Positions 1-13,600 of a DNA stretch of 64,000 nt are shown here, one piece after another. Positions within the stretch are counted from its first letter, which is position 1; every line of letters starts with the position of its first letter. The stretch is from Phorcus lineatus (Eukaryota; Mollusca; Gastropoda; Trochida; Trochidae). The notes below the pieces were generated by a model that was given only the letters and a program-made list of their open reading frames with translations, was not told the DNA's origin and made no database searches. The position numbers were made by a program, and so were the translations under genes. The stretch lies in the NCBI GenBank assembly GCA_921293015.1, contig OV121084.1, positions 46,473,864 through 46,537,863 on the forward strand, in the 5' to 3' direction.

Positions 1-900
1 CGATTTTAATCAGACAGGAGTAACTAGGTCACAAAAGATCAAATGTATTTCCTTACCAAAACATGTTTTTAAAAAAACAACATGTATGTAACTTTAAAAA
101 AAATTGAAATACGTTGTATCTGTCCTGACTAGCTCAATAACTTTTCATAAGTAATGACTAAGCCCAAAAACGGTTTTCATATGTTAATAATGACTATTAA
201 ACTTGCCTTTGTTGAAAAACAATTGGTCATTTTAGATCCGACATTTTTCAATGCAAACTAGCAGCAAAAGTTTAAAATAATGCACATATGATTTACAAGA
301 TAGTAATCCACCGGAACCGTCTCTTAATAACAACTAATTGTTACAAATCGATTGTACTTACTAAAACGTATAATTAATTTCACGAAAATGACGTATGAGT
401 ATACATGTTATCAAATTGGTGTGGATTGTTCCGAGTAAACCTTGAATTAGTTATAAGTCTAACTCTTTCTGTGTTTGTATAAAGAAAATGATCAAAACCA
501 ATGAGTTCGCAAACATGTCACTCAGATTGCCTAAAACATTCGCTGAAAGGGACAGGTATGATTAATCCGCACTTGATTTGATAACAACAAAGCATTAGTG
601 CATTACCAAGTAATGTAAAGTATTTATGTGTTCAAATCGGTTGACATTAGCTGTAGGGGATGATGGGAATTTCAGGTCTCCGATTTCTGTTAACAAGCCT
701 CATAACACACATATCTATGTACACTGTTTTATTGTCTTTGTCATAGAATATAAAAATGCAAGCATCAATATAATATTTCTTAATCATGAAATGCCTTTTT
801 AAAAATAAATTTTATGAAAGAAAATCTTAATGATTAAAATGCATTCTAGTTTTGAATAAAATTGGTGGGGAAAAATAGGAATGGTGTTAAAATGTTAATA
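1..900. other. Non-coding stretch with one old dispersed repeat
   Basis: No reading frame of interest is seen on either strand. Positions about 541-670 share diverged similarity with 7342-7470: both run from 'cgctgaaag', through 'acttgatttg' and 'aacaacaaagca', to 'gttgacat/attgacat' and 'agctgt'. The pair is a dispersed repeat of unknown type. Nothing else was recognised. Confidence 0.4.
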
Positions 901-904
901 ATTT

Positions 905-1640
905 AATTCAATTCAATTCAAATCAGTGTTTATTCGGTATAAAGGCCATAGGCCCAAGTACAAAAGCGATCAAAATAAATATAGTGACAAAATGGTTTGG
1001 CACACAATTCAAACACATCTTAACGTTCAAGCTTCTTTAACAAACTTCGCTAAGTTTATTAGAATACATACTTTATGACAACTTAATGATACATTGAATT
1101 TATTGAAAGAAGAATTTTTCCAGAAATTCTCAAGAATATACTTATCTCTAAAATTGGTAAATACTTTACAAAGTAACACAAAATGGTATTTATCTTCAAT
1201 ATATCTATTCATACATAATTGGTTTTATCTGCGCATCAGTCCAAATATCTTGAATAAAACTAAAGGAGATATATCATTGAATTTAAATTGTAATTGTTTA
1301 ACTGCAACTAAAGCTTTGATGGCTTATGAACGATAACCTCAATACCTTTTGACCAACATAACCTGTTTGAAAACATTAACCCAAGATACTTATACGATGT
1401 AATAGGTTGATGTTTAAATGATTGTATTGCCAAACATCCATTTTTCTATCCACTTACTCCCCGTTTAAAAAAACTAGAATTTCAGTCTTATCTAAATTAA
1501 CTTCAAGACCCAATTTGATGCTTAACTGTTCTAATACATTTATTTATTATCAGTTATTTAGGATTTCCTTCAAGACCACTAGTTTAATTAAGAGTATTAT
1601 TGTTTTCTTGGAATAAAGACTGTTAACCACTTTACTTATA
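905..1640 (-). mobile_element. 3' portion of a decayed non-LTR retrotransposon (LINE)
   Basis: Read on the minus strand, the segment encodes the region behind the catalytic part of a LINE reverse transcriptase. The pieces lie in shifting frames with stops: 'LGLEVNLDKTEILVFLNG' near 1450-1520, then 'YKYLGLMFSN' and 'WSKG' near 1340-1410, then a C-terminal stretch around 1027-1212 ending 'LINLAKFVKEA'. The order NLDKT - YKYLG - W is typical of animal LINE polyproteins (family knowledge). The element ends at 905-925 in an (AATTC)n-like tail, as expected for a 3' end pointing left. The 5' part, including endonuclease and the catalytic box, is missing. Several frameshifts show it is dead. The clade cannot be fixed from this fragment. 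Confidence 0.75.
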
Positions 1641-3390
1641 TGAGATAGACTACGATATTCAGGTACCTACTTCTTACATATTGGAGTTCTCATATATATA
1701 GATATAAGTAAAATACCTTGACAGCTGAATTCTTAATTACAGGATTCGTGGCTTATGGGGTTCAGGTGTTCTTGAAGTAAACATACATGTTAGGGCCCAG
1801 GGAGATCCGCCATAAAAACCCATATTATTTTCTTTTACTAGAAAGATGGAATATTGTAGACAGATGGTGATCTATAGCTTTATAGAATCAATATTAATTA
1901 TCAGTTGCAGTGTAGTTCCATGGCCCAGGTATTACTCACCCTGATAAAGTACATAGCCTGTGACCCTTTTTACCCTGTGTATCAAACTGATAAGTGAAAC
2001 AACTCCCAACAACTCACAATGCAGGTTGCATATCATAGTAGCCGCAAATGAAAAGTGTGTATGTAATGTTTATCTTTGTTTTATGTGAAATGGATGAAAT
2101 TTATAGTCTCTTGCTTTTTCATTCGAAGTAAACAAGGGATAAATATCTAATTTCTGAGAATAAAACAAAATGGAAATCATCCTTACATCCTTCAATAATC
2201 ATGTCTATTTATTATCAATTTGAGCATGTTTGTTTTTAAATGAAACTTTTGTTATTACATTTATTTGTACATGACGTGTGAAAATCATGAAACACTTTGC
2301 CACGTGATGCCATAGAATTCAATATATTACCACAGCCTTAAAAAGTGTTGCAAATCTTTGAAATCAATATCAGGTGTGATATAAGAACTATTTCGTCAGG
2401 ACTTAACTCACAGTAAAAGCTTTATGAATCACTACATAGGATGGTACTTGTATGTCTCTGTTCATTACATCACATGAATAAAAATGTAGAGATACTTAAC
2501 CATTTTCAAAAGAAACAACCATATCTGGAAAAATCAATTTCTCAAGGTAATACTCTCTCTTGTATTGTTTTATAAATGTTTGTGTTCCTGTAGTAGGATT
2601 AGAGATGGTGTACCAGACGCTTATACTTCATCACAAATGAAGTCACAAAAGTGAGCAGGTTTTTCAAATGGACAGGTTGTATCACTGGGATTTACCATTT
2701 ATATGAAAAAAAGAATTAAAAAGATGGGGGTGCTGATTCTGAATCAGGACCAAGCATTCTCCATATAATGGATTCTACATATAAATACGTTATCTATAGA
2801 AGAAAGTGTACGCGTGTCCTCTGTTAAAAATTCATATGACCAATGTTCCTTGTTAATGACAAGCCTGTGTGCTAATAGAAGCTCTTTTTCTTAATACAAG
2901 CATCCGCCACTTGACTCAATACCTTTATAGCGGTGTGGTGCTTTTAGGTGCTTCAGAGACCCGGAGAGTTTCGCTAGCCCGATGGAAGATATTCCTGGTA
3001 GAGTCACCCAAACTAGATAGGTTGACGGGTAGAGCAAGACTAAGATTGAGTCGTTCCAAAACCAACTGTCCTTCCCTCACTATACCTTTCATTGCGTCCT
3101 TTCCCTCACCCTTTAGATCTGTACAATCTTTTTGAATGATTTTCAATAGTTAACAGAACATTCACAATACCTTACATATCTTAGATATCAAGATTTATTT
3201 TCAAAGTGTTAACAACCTCTTAAAGGTTTAGTTCCAAATCGTTAGCGACAATATAAAGGTCGTGGATTAAACGTCATACAATGACTTAAAACCTTCCCTA
3301 GTAAAATTATGTTTTAAATATTGACCTTGATTTTACTCGCCCATTCGAGTATTTCATTATAGCTACATTATTATTTATTTGTATATATAG
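1641..3390. other. Intergenic, with an unclassified GC-richer patch at 2870-3140
   Basis: This is mostly AT-rich sequence without coding signal. At 2869-3146 both strands stay open for more than 70 codons and base composition is less AT-rich than the flanks. That pattern fits a fragment of a repeat or an old exon, but no family was recognised and no splice context was convincing. No promoter or RNA gene was seen. Confidence 0.3.
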
Positions 3391-3514
3391 TGAGGTGAGG
3401 TGATTAGGGTGGGCCTTGCCACTATATCGGGTGAAAACAGCAAGTATCGGCTGGAACTGGCGAACCTTAGGTGGTACTTCGCTGAAATTCAGTGTAGCAT
3501 TGCTACCTAACCTT
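3391..3514 (-). mobile_element. Tail fragment of a tRNA-derived SINE
   Basis: In reverse orientation this matches the body and tail of the SINE at 44201-44498. Shared blocks include 'atcggctggaact', 'gcgaa', 'ggtggtact' and 'ttcagtgtagcattg', and both copies end in a 'cctcac' motif. The tRNA-like head is absent and an internal part of the tail is shorter, so the copy is 5' truncated with an internal deletion. Similarity was judged by eye. Confidence 0.7.
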
Positions 3515-4794
3515 ATTGGTTGGAGGCCCAAGGGCTCCAACCATCTTAACAGCTGATATGTCTCTTTATATTACACTTGGAATTTTCAAAGGAACTTTCA
3601 ACCAATCATACTTAGCCTCTTTGTATTTCGGCAATATCGTTAACCAATGAACACATCTGTATTAAATTAAAAACCACGTGACCATGTGGGTATTCCGAAA
3701 TAATTTAACCTTTTAAACGATTGTTTATGCAAATCTCAACGTGAAGGGCAATCAGTGGTGTTTAAGAGTCAAAACGGCAGTACAATTCTTCATGAATGCA
3801 CTTGAACTAAATTAGACACATAGATTTCTCATGAAAGGTCAGAAACATCTATTCCATATTAGTAAAAACCCTTCCTTTACAACGGTACATGCGAGAAACA
3901 AGCAGCTACAAGTCGATAAGTAGAGAATGTGAAAAGGCGAATCATCTAAGTGACAGAGACAGAGGTGGTGAAATACGCTTCAGACAATACTTCAAAATAT
4001 CTTGTCCTGTCAATCCTTGAGAGTTTAGAAACAATTAATTCATAACTGATGCATGTGGACATATTAATTTGCAAAACCATCGAACATCTTGAGCGGTGCA
4101 GGACGCTATCAATTGTGACCTATATCCTAAAAATAGATCCCTTTCGCCTTTCTCGAGCTCCCGGGATAAATCGGTGATTGACTGACTGTTGAGTGTTGTT
4201 TAAAAAGGAACTGTATATATATATATATGCATAAACAATAGATAAAAACACCAAACTATAGATGTATACCCCTGAGCGCACATATAGATGAATGCGCAAA
4301 GAATTGCAATCCCCAGTTCACAATCTGTCCTATTTACAAAATGCGCACAGATAATGAAGAGCTGAGGAAAATAAAAGAACGATTCTTTATTGATGGATAT
4401 ACCCCTAAATTGAACTGTAACTAATATTAAATCATGTTGACGTCGCATTTACTATATATATTTTAGTGGTATGCATATGACGTCAATGTATAAGTTACCC
4501 TGATGATCACCATGTTGTGAAACCGGTTGGTAATGAACTTATATGAAGACCAATCTTGTTATTTTTAAAGAATATTTGATACATAAACCATGAACATTTA
4601 ACTTTTACATATATATATGTATATATATATATATATATTTGATGCAATGAACAAATGATTATATAACCTTTTCTAAATAGAGGATAGCATGTAGGTCTTT
4701 TGTTTTTTTTGTTGGCCTAAATTCACTCATTTGCCGTCATGCAAATCCTATCCTATTTGTACCCTATTATTTCGCTGTATTAGCCTAATTAGGG
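3515..4794. other. Intergenic with TA microsatellites
   Basis: AT-rich DNA with (TA)n runs near 4215-4228 and 4610-4640. The frame at 4200-4448 on the minus strand is hydrophobic and runs through the TA repeat, so it is not counted as a gene. No other feature was recognised. Confidence 0.35.
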
Positions 4795-4936
4795 TGCCTC
4801 CAACTTTGCCTTTTTAAAAGCTTTTCTTGTTGCATGTAGAACAGTTCTCTCCTGCATAAAAGGTTGCTGAACCCCTGGCTAGATTCGAAGCTTTTGATCA
4901 GAAGCTAAACGCACTAACCACTGCTCTATCCCGCCC
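4795..4936 (-). mobile_element. tRNA-derived SINE, head and central part
   Basis: On the minus strand the copy opens with a tRNA-like head: 'GGGCGGGATAGAGCAGTGG', in which TAGAGCAGTGG (plus positions 4918-4928) is an A-box. A decayed B-box ('GCTTCGAATCTA') follows, then 'CCAGGGGTTCAGCAAC' and 'GAGAACTGTTCTACATGCA'. The same order is found in the copy at 44201-44498. RNA polymerase III promoters of this kind are standard in tRNA-SINEs. The B-box has lost consensus bases, so this copy is probably silent. It is truncated just after the central block. Confidence 0.75.
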
Positions 4937-7900
4937 GAAGTCGAGTCTAATTCATGAGTAGGAGAAAGTTAATAATGTTACAATTTAAACAGAAAATCAA
5001 AATAATAAAAGAAACGTTTATTGTGCAAGTAAGGATACCTAATTGTTATAATTGTAACTTAAAATTACATCATATAGTCCTTTATTTAATCTATTTGTGA
5101 TATTTCCTTTTTTCTCCAAATGAAAGATTATAACTGAAATGAAGATCAATCCACCGATATTGTTGTTTTGGAGTAAGAAACACGACATGACAAATGTTAC
5201 TAATTTGTACACTCTAAGCTGTTTATATTTTTAAGTAAAGTTCAGTATAACGATGATACGATTACTGTCACATGTAGCACTTGTATGACTTCATTGTATT
5301 GAAATTGACAGCCTGTCAGTTACTGAAACAGGTTATGGCTTCCCTTCGTTATGCACATACCCCAGTTATAACATAAAACCAAAATATAACAAACATCCTA
5401 CTAACAATCCATATAAATGTGTATATCATGCATATCATACACACATATTCCAATAAGAGAGCACGCTCTGCTTTATATCAAGACAAGAATCTATTGACAC
5501 ATCTTCTATTTAAATTACAACTACTTTCAGAATATACAACCAGTTATAAAATTCAGGGGCTAGATGTGTTCAAATGCCTTTACTACCAATCATGTACTAC
5601 TTAGTGAACGTAAATTTTCATCTTGCATCTGAACATTGTACATCACATCAATGCTACACAGGAGAACGAAGTCCATTTACAAGAACAACTCCTCTCATAT
5701 CTCTTCCAGAGAAAGAACCGATTTCCTTCTACTTTAAGAGAATACAATACCAGAATGTTATGAGAGGCACTAAAGTAGAGAGTGAATCTTTGGATGGAGG
5801 AATGATGTTAATAAGAGTATATAAAGAAATCTCCAATGAAGTAAAAGGATTTCCTCCCCTTAAATCTTCTGTAATGGCATTGGTGATCTTCCAGTCGGTG
5901 TCATTATCAAGCATTACATGGATATATGACCTGATCTGCCTATATCATAGATAAATATTTCTGTTCACAAGCGATGTTGGTCTTGTTAAATGGAATTAAC
6001 ACACATTCCTTTCAACTTTCATGAAAGAATGTCAGTTTATCAGTTTGTTTCTTTAGTTTTAAGCAAATGCCATCAATGAAAGACATTTAAGATGAAAGCT
6101 GTCAAACGTTCGACAAATGATTTATATATTTGTTTCTTTAGCCTTCACACAAATTCGTCGTTGTTTTATCAGTATAATGTAGTTAAATATGTCAAACATT
6201 GAACTTATTTTTATCATTAACAGGCTCTTGAGGTATATTCAAGACACTATACACGTTATAACTATGGTCTCAGGACAACTTACCTGACATTTAAGAGTAA
6301 GGTTACCTTAGATATTGCCTGTAATGATCGACAGCTTAAATAAATTTTTCATGAACATGTAATCATCCATTTCTAAAATATAAGGTTTTATATAAAGAAT
6401 TATATTAAATGTCACAAATGTGAACACTAGAAAGATATTGTTTTAAACTGTATAAGGTAAGACATAATCACTGACAATTCATTTCATGATATCAATGACA
6501 GCTGAAGGAGTACAACACAATGATACAAGCAATATCATGTTTCTGAAAGTACACATCTATCGTTATTAGAATGAAATATGTCTTAAACTATCTTACGCCT
6601 TCTTCAACGAGTCTTCAATGCAATGAGTTTAAGCATATACCTGTAAGCGTTCCTGAAGACTTCTATACTTACATTCATATATTTATATTTATGTAAGATG
6701 ACAGCAGGATGTGTCTTTACAAAAGGAGTAAATGTGAAACGTTTTCTCCACTCCTCAAACGCTTCTTGCTACATTAGCATCCGTTCTCGTTAAGCCTGAC
6801 AACATGTGAAAGATGATTAAGTGACTTAGAGTCATGGAAATGTCATGCATAATAGATAGCTTTAGCAGCGAAGACCTTTCTAATTCATAACACATATTTC
6901 GTTTGTAGTATTATAGGATACATGCCAACCATTATCTAATATTCATGGAAGGATAATTTCATTTAGGTTTCATATGGAATTTTATCTTTTGTTTAGTTGG
7001 TTGAATGTCTATGGATTGTTGAAAATGACGGCCGCCGTGTTCTTTTCTGGATATAAATATCAGTAAATCTAAAAACAAATATACTGAGTGAGTGGTTTAG
7101 TTGGTGTTTAACGTTTTTTGTTTACAATATTTCAGTCAAATATATTGAAACGTCATCCCAAACACTATGTTGTTGGGCGAAGCAGTTAAAAAAGTCGTTT
7201 CAGAATAAATAATAATACCTCAAAACAAAGAATGTGTCAATTGTTCTGAATAATGCTACATCTGAAATTGAGTGAAACGTTTTCGGGACCTTCAGAAACA
7301 GACAGACCAACACGCAGACCTGCCCTCAAAACTGCCAGCAACGTCGCTGAAAGAGACAGCCGATTTTATGTCTCTACTTGATTTGCCAACAACAAAGCAA
7401 CATGATATCATACAGTAATGTAATTAGATACGAAACTCGATTGACATAAGCTGTCGGGCATTTTGGTAATTATATTGAACATAATGTCAATACAATCTGT
7501 GGAGTTTTGGTTGACATCCAAGTGGTTTATCTCAGATCAACATGTACGTATATGTACATTGAATTATGGTCCTTTGCCTATTTTACAGATCAAAATAATA
7601 TTTATAGTTACTCAATTTACTTTCACAAAATACTGTATTGACTCGTGAATAATTAAACACGAATTACAAATTTTGATCAATCAAATAAGGTCAGAAAGTT
7701 TTGGATTTAATCTCGGAATTCAATTCATATCAATCGCATATAAAGTACAACAACGAAGTAGCAAATTGGAAGAGAAATTATATATGCAGTATCCTAAAAA
7801 CAACATATAATCCAACGCTGTCGATGCCAGGAACAAAATGTCAGCTTGATTATGTCACTTGGGCTCATCAAATAAAAACTCACACAAAACCGTAAGAAAT

Positions 7901-10368
7901 CAAATAGCCAAATACAAGTTGTCAGAAATGATGACAGTTATGGCCTTGGAAAGATGGCGTGTATGAATAAAAGACATTAATAATGATAATGGGTACTTAT
8001 AAACCGATAAATCCGTAAGAAGGTGCATGCTCAAAGCTCACTGACATACTACAAGGAAACATTGGTATGAATTATGTGGTGTGAATTATTGGTATGAAAT
8101 AAAATTTGTGAGAAGAGAATGGAATTCTAGCATATGAATAATAACAGCGCACGTCACTTTAATCAAGTCTGTGTAAAATCATCATGAAACATAGCCTGAA
8201 TAATAGCTTGATTATTTTCATTTTGAAAGAGTAGTTTCACTTTATATATATGACTCAGAAAATGTGTGAAATCAGTAAAAATGTGTATGTATTAAAACTC
8301 TTAATAAATACATTTAACTACCTTTTTAAACAGCAAAACATGTATAAACTAAAATTCCTAGGGAATACATTTACAGATAATGAAGGTCATCTATTACACA
8401 CATTGACTCAAATTAGTTAACATACAAACCTGGGTGAACGTTATCCTGTTTAACCATTTGAATGATTGAGAAGATGCTAATTAGTCTGACAAAAGTGGAA
8501 GGATTCAATAATTAAAATGCCTTTTAAAATCGTAAAATGTCAATGACCGAATCGGATATTTTGGGAGCGGAATCAAAACTGAGATGGTTGATATTAATGA
8601 CGGTAATAATCATATAATGTAGTATTCTAACCCTCTTATCTCATGATGCTTCCCTCACCTATGTTCATAACATTCTAAAACAAGATACCCCAGGTTACAT
8701 CTTAAATCTTTATTACAACTTATGTCGAAATACCTGCGTCAGGCAATGTGCGGCTTAATGCAGTATTATCAAAGTGAATACTGGTGTCAGAGTAAATCAT
8801 TTTTATCAATTCAACTACCGACATGGTATATGCCTTCGCCCAGAGCAGAATGACCGTGTATAAGCAAAATCAAAACATAGGAGGTGAAAATAGAAACACG
8901 AATGACTCATCTCAAAATGGCCAATAATTTCAATTTACCCCTGTAGTGTTATAATAAGGAAAATTCGAGAAGATTAGGAGTGAAATAAGCTATCAGTGAT
9001 TATAACATTCATAAAGGAAGGTTTTTAAATAGATATCTAAAAAAACTAATTTATTTTTACAATAAGAAATTATTTTTTTTATATGAAGGTACATGTTTAA
9101 CATATACTCATTATCCACATTCTTAAAGCTGTGATTATACATATATCAGCCTTGAGACTGCTTAAGTGATTTTACAAAATGACAACAAACATTCCATGAC
9201 ATATCTTAAATGAATATCTTTGAGGTACACGAAATATATATATATGGTTCTGATGTTTAATCTTTTAAGATTTTAACCAAATTTTGACAAATCCCTCAGC
9301 CTTAATTTTAACTGATCAACTGATTGAAATAACAATACATTTAACTTCATAATAAAATAGTTAAGAAACGGTATCTCTAAAGCGTACGCGTGAATCTTTT
9401 GTTATTGACCAAGTGAATTAAAAAAACTAAATACCAATTCAAATCTTTTTTTTCTTTTTAATGCATGATTAACGATGCAGGTTCCTACAGCTTTTTTCAA
9501 AACAGAGCGAAGAAGAAGTAATAAATTTAAAGAGTTTACGGGCGAACTTATTGACGCCAGACGACATACCATAAGCAAATCAGGCATTTGGGTATTAAGA
9601 GCTTAAGTTTAAAATATAAGGGGTAGTAAAGTTTAAACTAATGTAACGTGGAAACGGCACTTGCCATTTCTGACTGACTTAATTTTGTTTCTCTTTTAAA
9701 CGGTGGTTAAATAAGAATTACTCTGGTCACGCTAATTAACTGTACAAATGCTCTTAACAACTTTGATAATATGTCCTGTTTTGACCAGTGATATCGACGT
9801 CCTAATATTCGAAGATCTGAAAGCACACTTTTTCGGTCGACAATAGCCAAAGTAATAAAAAAATCCAGCTATAACCTATGTTCGAATACAACAAGCCTTG
9901 ATAGGTACCACATAGGTAAGATAAATGCAACACAAGGTAATTGCAAAATTTCAGCCCGTGAAAATACTTATTGTATCGTAGGCATGTTCGTTGACACTTT
10001 TGCATAACTAATTTTGATTACATCAAATCATGACTAAGGATTTTATGATTTGTTCTACCTATGGTGGAAGAGATGTAGAATGCATGTAGTTTTCATCCAA
10101 GGCTGTTATATCTTAAACCACATACAATGTTGTTTTAGAGTTTTCACACTTCCTTGTCTTTGCTTAGGCAAAATTCAGTAAATTACACAAACAAAAACAG
10201 CCAAAAGGAAATGACTCAAGACACATTAGATTCCTGATGTTTTTGAAAGTCAGAATGTGAAGTTGCTAAGTGTTTTCAAACTTTCATGATAAAAACACCC
10301 AAAATCTCACGAATTTGATTTTATAAAAATAAAATTCCTTTGTTTTTCTTTCTGTTTGGTTGGCGCAG
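4937..10368. other. Mostly unassigned AT-rich DNA; one weak exon candidate near 5.8 kb
   Basis: The only coding-like stretch is 5729-5930 on the minus strand, reading 'IHVMLDNDTDWKITNAITED' and on to 'LVPLITFWYCILLK', then a stop. The opposite strand is also open across 5574-5954 (126 codons), so the openness may be compositional. A tgag/gagtgagtgg motif followed by 'ttggtgtttaacg' at 7085-7115 resembles the ends of common molluscan repeats. The segment 7342-7470 is a diverged partner of 541-670. The rest was read without finding genes, RNAs or further repeats. Confidence 0.3.
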
Positions 10369-10649
10369 CTATTACTTGATTGGTGTCACTCAACTTCTTC
10401 GACATTCGTCGAAATAAAATTTTGCACTGAAATAAGGACCATTTACAAAACCATCAGATCAGTCAACAAACGCTCGGTCCTTGTGCAGCAGACTTTCATC
10501 CAGCTAACCAGATCTTTCAGTCATAACTATCAGAATCACGGTAGTCAAGTTCTTGAGTTTGCGTTTAACGTGTTTTCAACAAAAACTCAACCACTAAACA
10601 CAAGGTTTAAAAACATTCTAGATAGAGTGTGTAGATCAAGTAGAAAAGG
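10369..10649 (+). CDS. Possible internal coding exon, unknown protein
   Basis: A long pyrimidine tract and CAG (the 'tttttctttctgtttggttggcgcag' region, 10340-10368) form a strong acceptor. The following 281 bases stay open in phase 0 and end at a possible GTAACA donor at 10650, phase 2. The encoded peptide starts 'LLLDWCHSTSSTFVEIKF' and is mixed polar without a recognised motif. The reverse strand is broken by stops. Evidence is limited to open frame, splice-like ends and slightly higher GC than the flanks. No partner exon was identified, so this may also be chance or an old transposon fragment. Confidence 0.22.
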
Positions 10650-13600
10650 GTAACAAACGAAAAGAAAGAGTTATTAAGAGAGGTTTTATAATATTCAAAA
10701 TTTTGTCTGGATTCTACATGTCGATCTGTCTAGCTCGGGTGCCCCTACACTAATAAAGTTTAGCTGGTTATTCTGAAAAGTCACTGTCCATTCCACTAAG
10801 TGGATTGGTATGCCTGCTGAGAGTCTTAAATACTTACAGAAGTGATGTATTTGCTGTCATAATTTGTCTTGTCATAACGGCTATCCGTTCAGACAATTGT
10901 AACAAATAGAGCCTACGCAATGGTTACCTTGAATAAGGGAAACATGTGAGCACACATACATGTAGTAAGTCATGAATTTGACCGTGAATTCAGAAATTCC
11001 AGTCGTAAAATATCCATGACAATATCCCACGGATATACAAAGCAGGATAGATGACCGGGCAATTCTTCACATTCGCAATGCAAATACGTTCTCACAGCAA
11101 GCATTTGTTCTGATAAAGCTTTTAGTCAAGGGCAAGTTCTGTACTATTATCACAGACGTCTGGTAATTTTTTCCGTTGTGGAACATGTTCTCCTTCGTGG
11201 GCAAGCTTTTACCCTGTCAAGATATAGATAATTGACATCTTCCAAGTCACTTGTATACACTTTCATGAAAGCTATGTCAAGTTTGTGATCTTCGCATGCC
11301 ATAGTGATATTTCCCTGTCATTGATTATGTTTCACATTCTTCTTTCCGTCTTTTCCCTAATCATTCTACCCCTTTCTCCCTGATCCGTCTATTCTCTTTT
11401 TAAGCTTGTTAACAACATGATTAATAAATGAAATGATTTTCAAAACACGTTAAACCCTGACTCACTCACTCACTCAATGATGGGGATACAGAAATTTACA
11501 ACATTCGACAGTCCATGTATACGCATATAAAAAACAAAAGATGTTGGACGGATTTTTACGTGTTGTTTATTTAGTTGATTGATTACAATGAGTTGATTTG
11601 GGGTATAACGCTGCTCTCAAGAGTATTTCACTTATAACGCGGCTCATTCAAATGACACAACGGTCAAACCAGAGCTTTTGGACTCGAATTCATTTGGAGA
11701 AGTGACAATTTCAAAGTCACAGTAAAGGTATTAATTTTCTGCATTAAAGCCTCCTTGCGAAGCTTTCCAGTGCGGTATCATTAGATCCCAATTACTACAT
11801 TATCTTCATAATTTGCACCTTGCACTTTATCTGGAAGTCACTGGATTAAGTTGATTTGGGTTACCTTGATATCATTTTCAGGTTCTCAGCGAAGATTTGA
11901 AATGATAATATTTTGAATTAAGCTTATTATTTGGCAGAGTTACGAATCGCATTGAATCTTTGAGTTATTGACCTTAAAAGCAAGTATGTTCAGCTTTCTT
12001 ATTTATGACATCTTCTAAGGAAGATAAATCCTGAATCAGGTGAATACTTGTGATCTTGGTTTTATTGAAATTTTCAGCATGGTTTATAATAGTCTTTTTG
12101 TTGTAATCACCACAGCGAATCAGTCAACTTTCTGTACTTTCACTTTAATATCCAAACGATAATTTGACCTTAGTGAACATTGAAAACATGCCAATGCAGA
12201 CATCTGAGACACTGGTGGGATGATTATCACCTTAATACTTTTTGTCTGTTTCGCAGTTCTAATTTTGCTTCGTCTTCGCTCTATCTTTGACAGTTGTTTT
12301 GTTGCTTTGTGCAATCCCAAAACGCCGTCCCCTTAAAGACCTGTCACTGTATATGGTATTCGTCTCGATAAGCTTTCAATTTTCTATGCCACGCTTTATT
12401 TGTCGTACCCATCTTGTTGTGTTTGAAAAGTCATGCAGATGTGAAAGTGTTCGCCTAAGTTTATGATTAGTTTACTCACATAAAAATGTTAATGTTTATT
12501 GTTAATGATCATTAACTTGTTATTCACATTGAAGTCAGAGCCCCCGATATATAAAAGATCATGTTTAACGAACTTTCATCCTAAGAAACGACATTAGTTT
12601 ACGTTATTCCATTGAAATATGAAATATAAACTGTATAGGAAAGTATAACTTCAGACGCAAAGGTCAATGAAACTGAATTCAGTTCTCAGACCCCTTGACA
12701 TATTGGGATTGTTAATTGAAGATTTGGTCATTTTGGATTCTAATGATTGCCGCTAATGCCACGCCCTTAAATGTGATTGGAATTTATTTAATAAATTACG
12801 CTTTTTGAATTTATGAAACGTTAGATAATTAATAAATTCCACATGACCTACGGAGTAAATGGGTCTATTTTATGTGTTATAAAATTGATGTCATTTAAAA
12901 TCACTTTGAATGACACTCAGAAATGCCAACCAAACTTGAATTCCATTGATTCTTTGGTTTGGAGTTAATACAAGAAGTTCTTAATTAGCATGAGTAAGAT
13001 CTTTTCTACAATAGGGAACATGTCTTATTTCACAATTTTATGTAACTGTTACATGAAAGCTCTTTTTCATGTATTTAAGATAAAAAGTTGGATTTTAATA
13101 TGAAAATTAGTTTTGGCATAAACACGTACCAGAATAAAAGATAAAGCTCAAGGAGAGAATTATAGCAAACTGATATTACAGAAACGGCAGACATTATTTA
13201 GGTTGGTGCACCTAAATACATGCACAATTGCATACCCCTTTATAAATTTTCCTGTTGGTTAACAATGCAATGAAAATGACGAAGAATATATCTGCAAGGA
13301 ATAAGTGATTTACCTAAAATCAAATAAATGACATAAACAAGTTTAATTATGATTTTTTAGTGATCCAGTTACCTTGAGAGAAATTTTTTAAAATGTGTGT
13401 TTTGAGAATGAGTAATATTTTTACACTCATAGCCTTCACAGAACGCCACAATATCAATATCAAAAGTGATTTCAACACGTCCAAGCACATTCTACTGTCA
13501 CATTATCCAATCACATTTCTTGTTAAACCAAAAATAGAGCCGTCTCCACAGAACAAGAGAGTTTGGTCTATCTCATGAAATGCAAGTTCTGTTAAGTAAT

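Noticed and set aside
5574..5954. 126-codon plus-strand protein
   Set aside because: The start region has no signal, both strands are open, and the composition is that of an AT-rich shadow; kept only as a note on the region.
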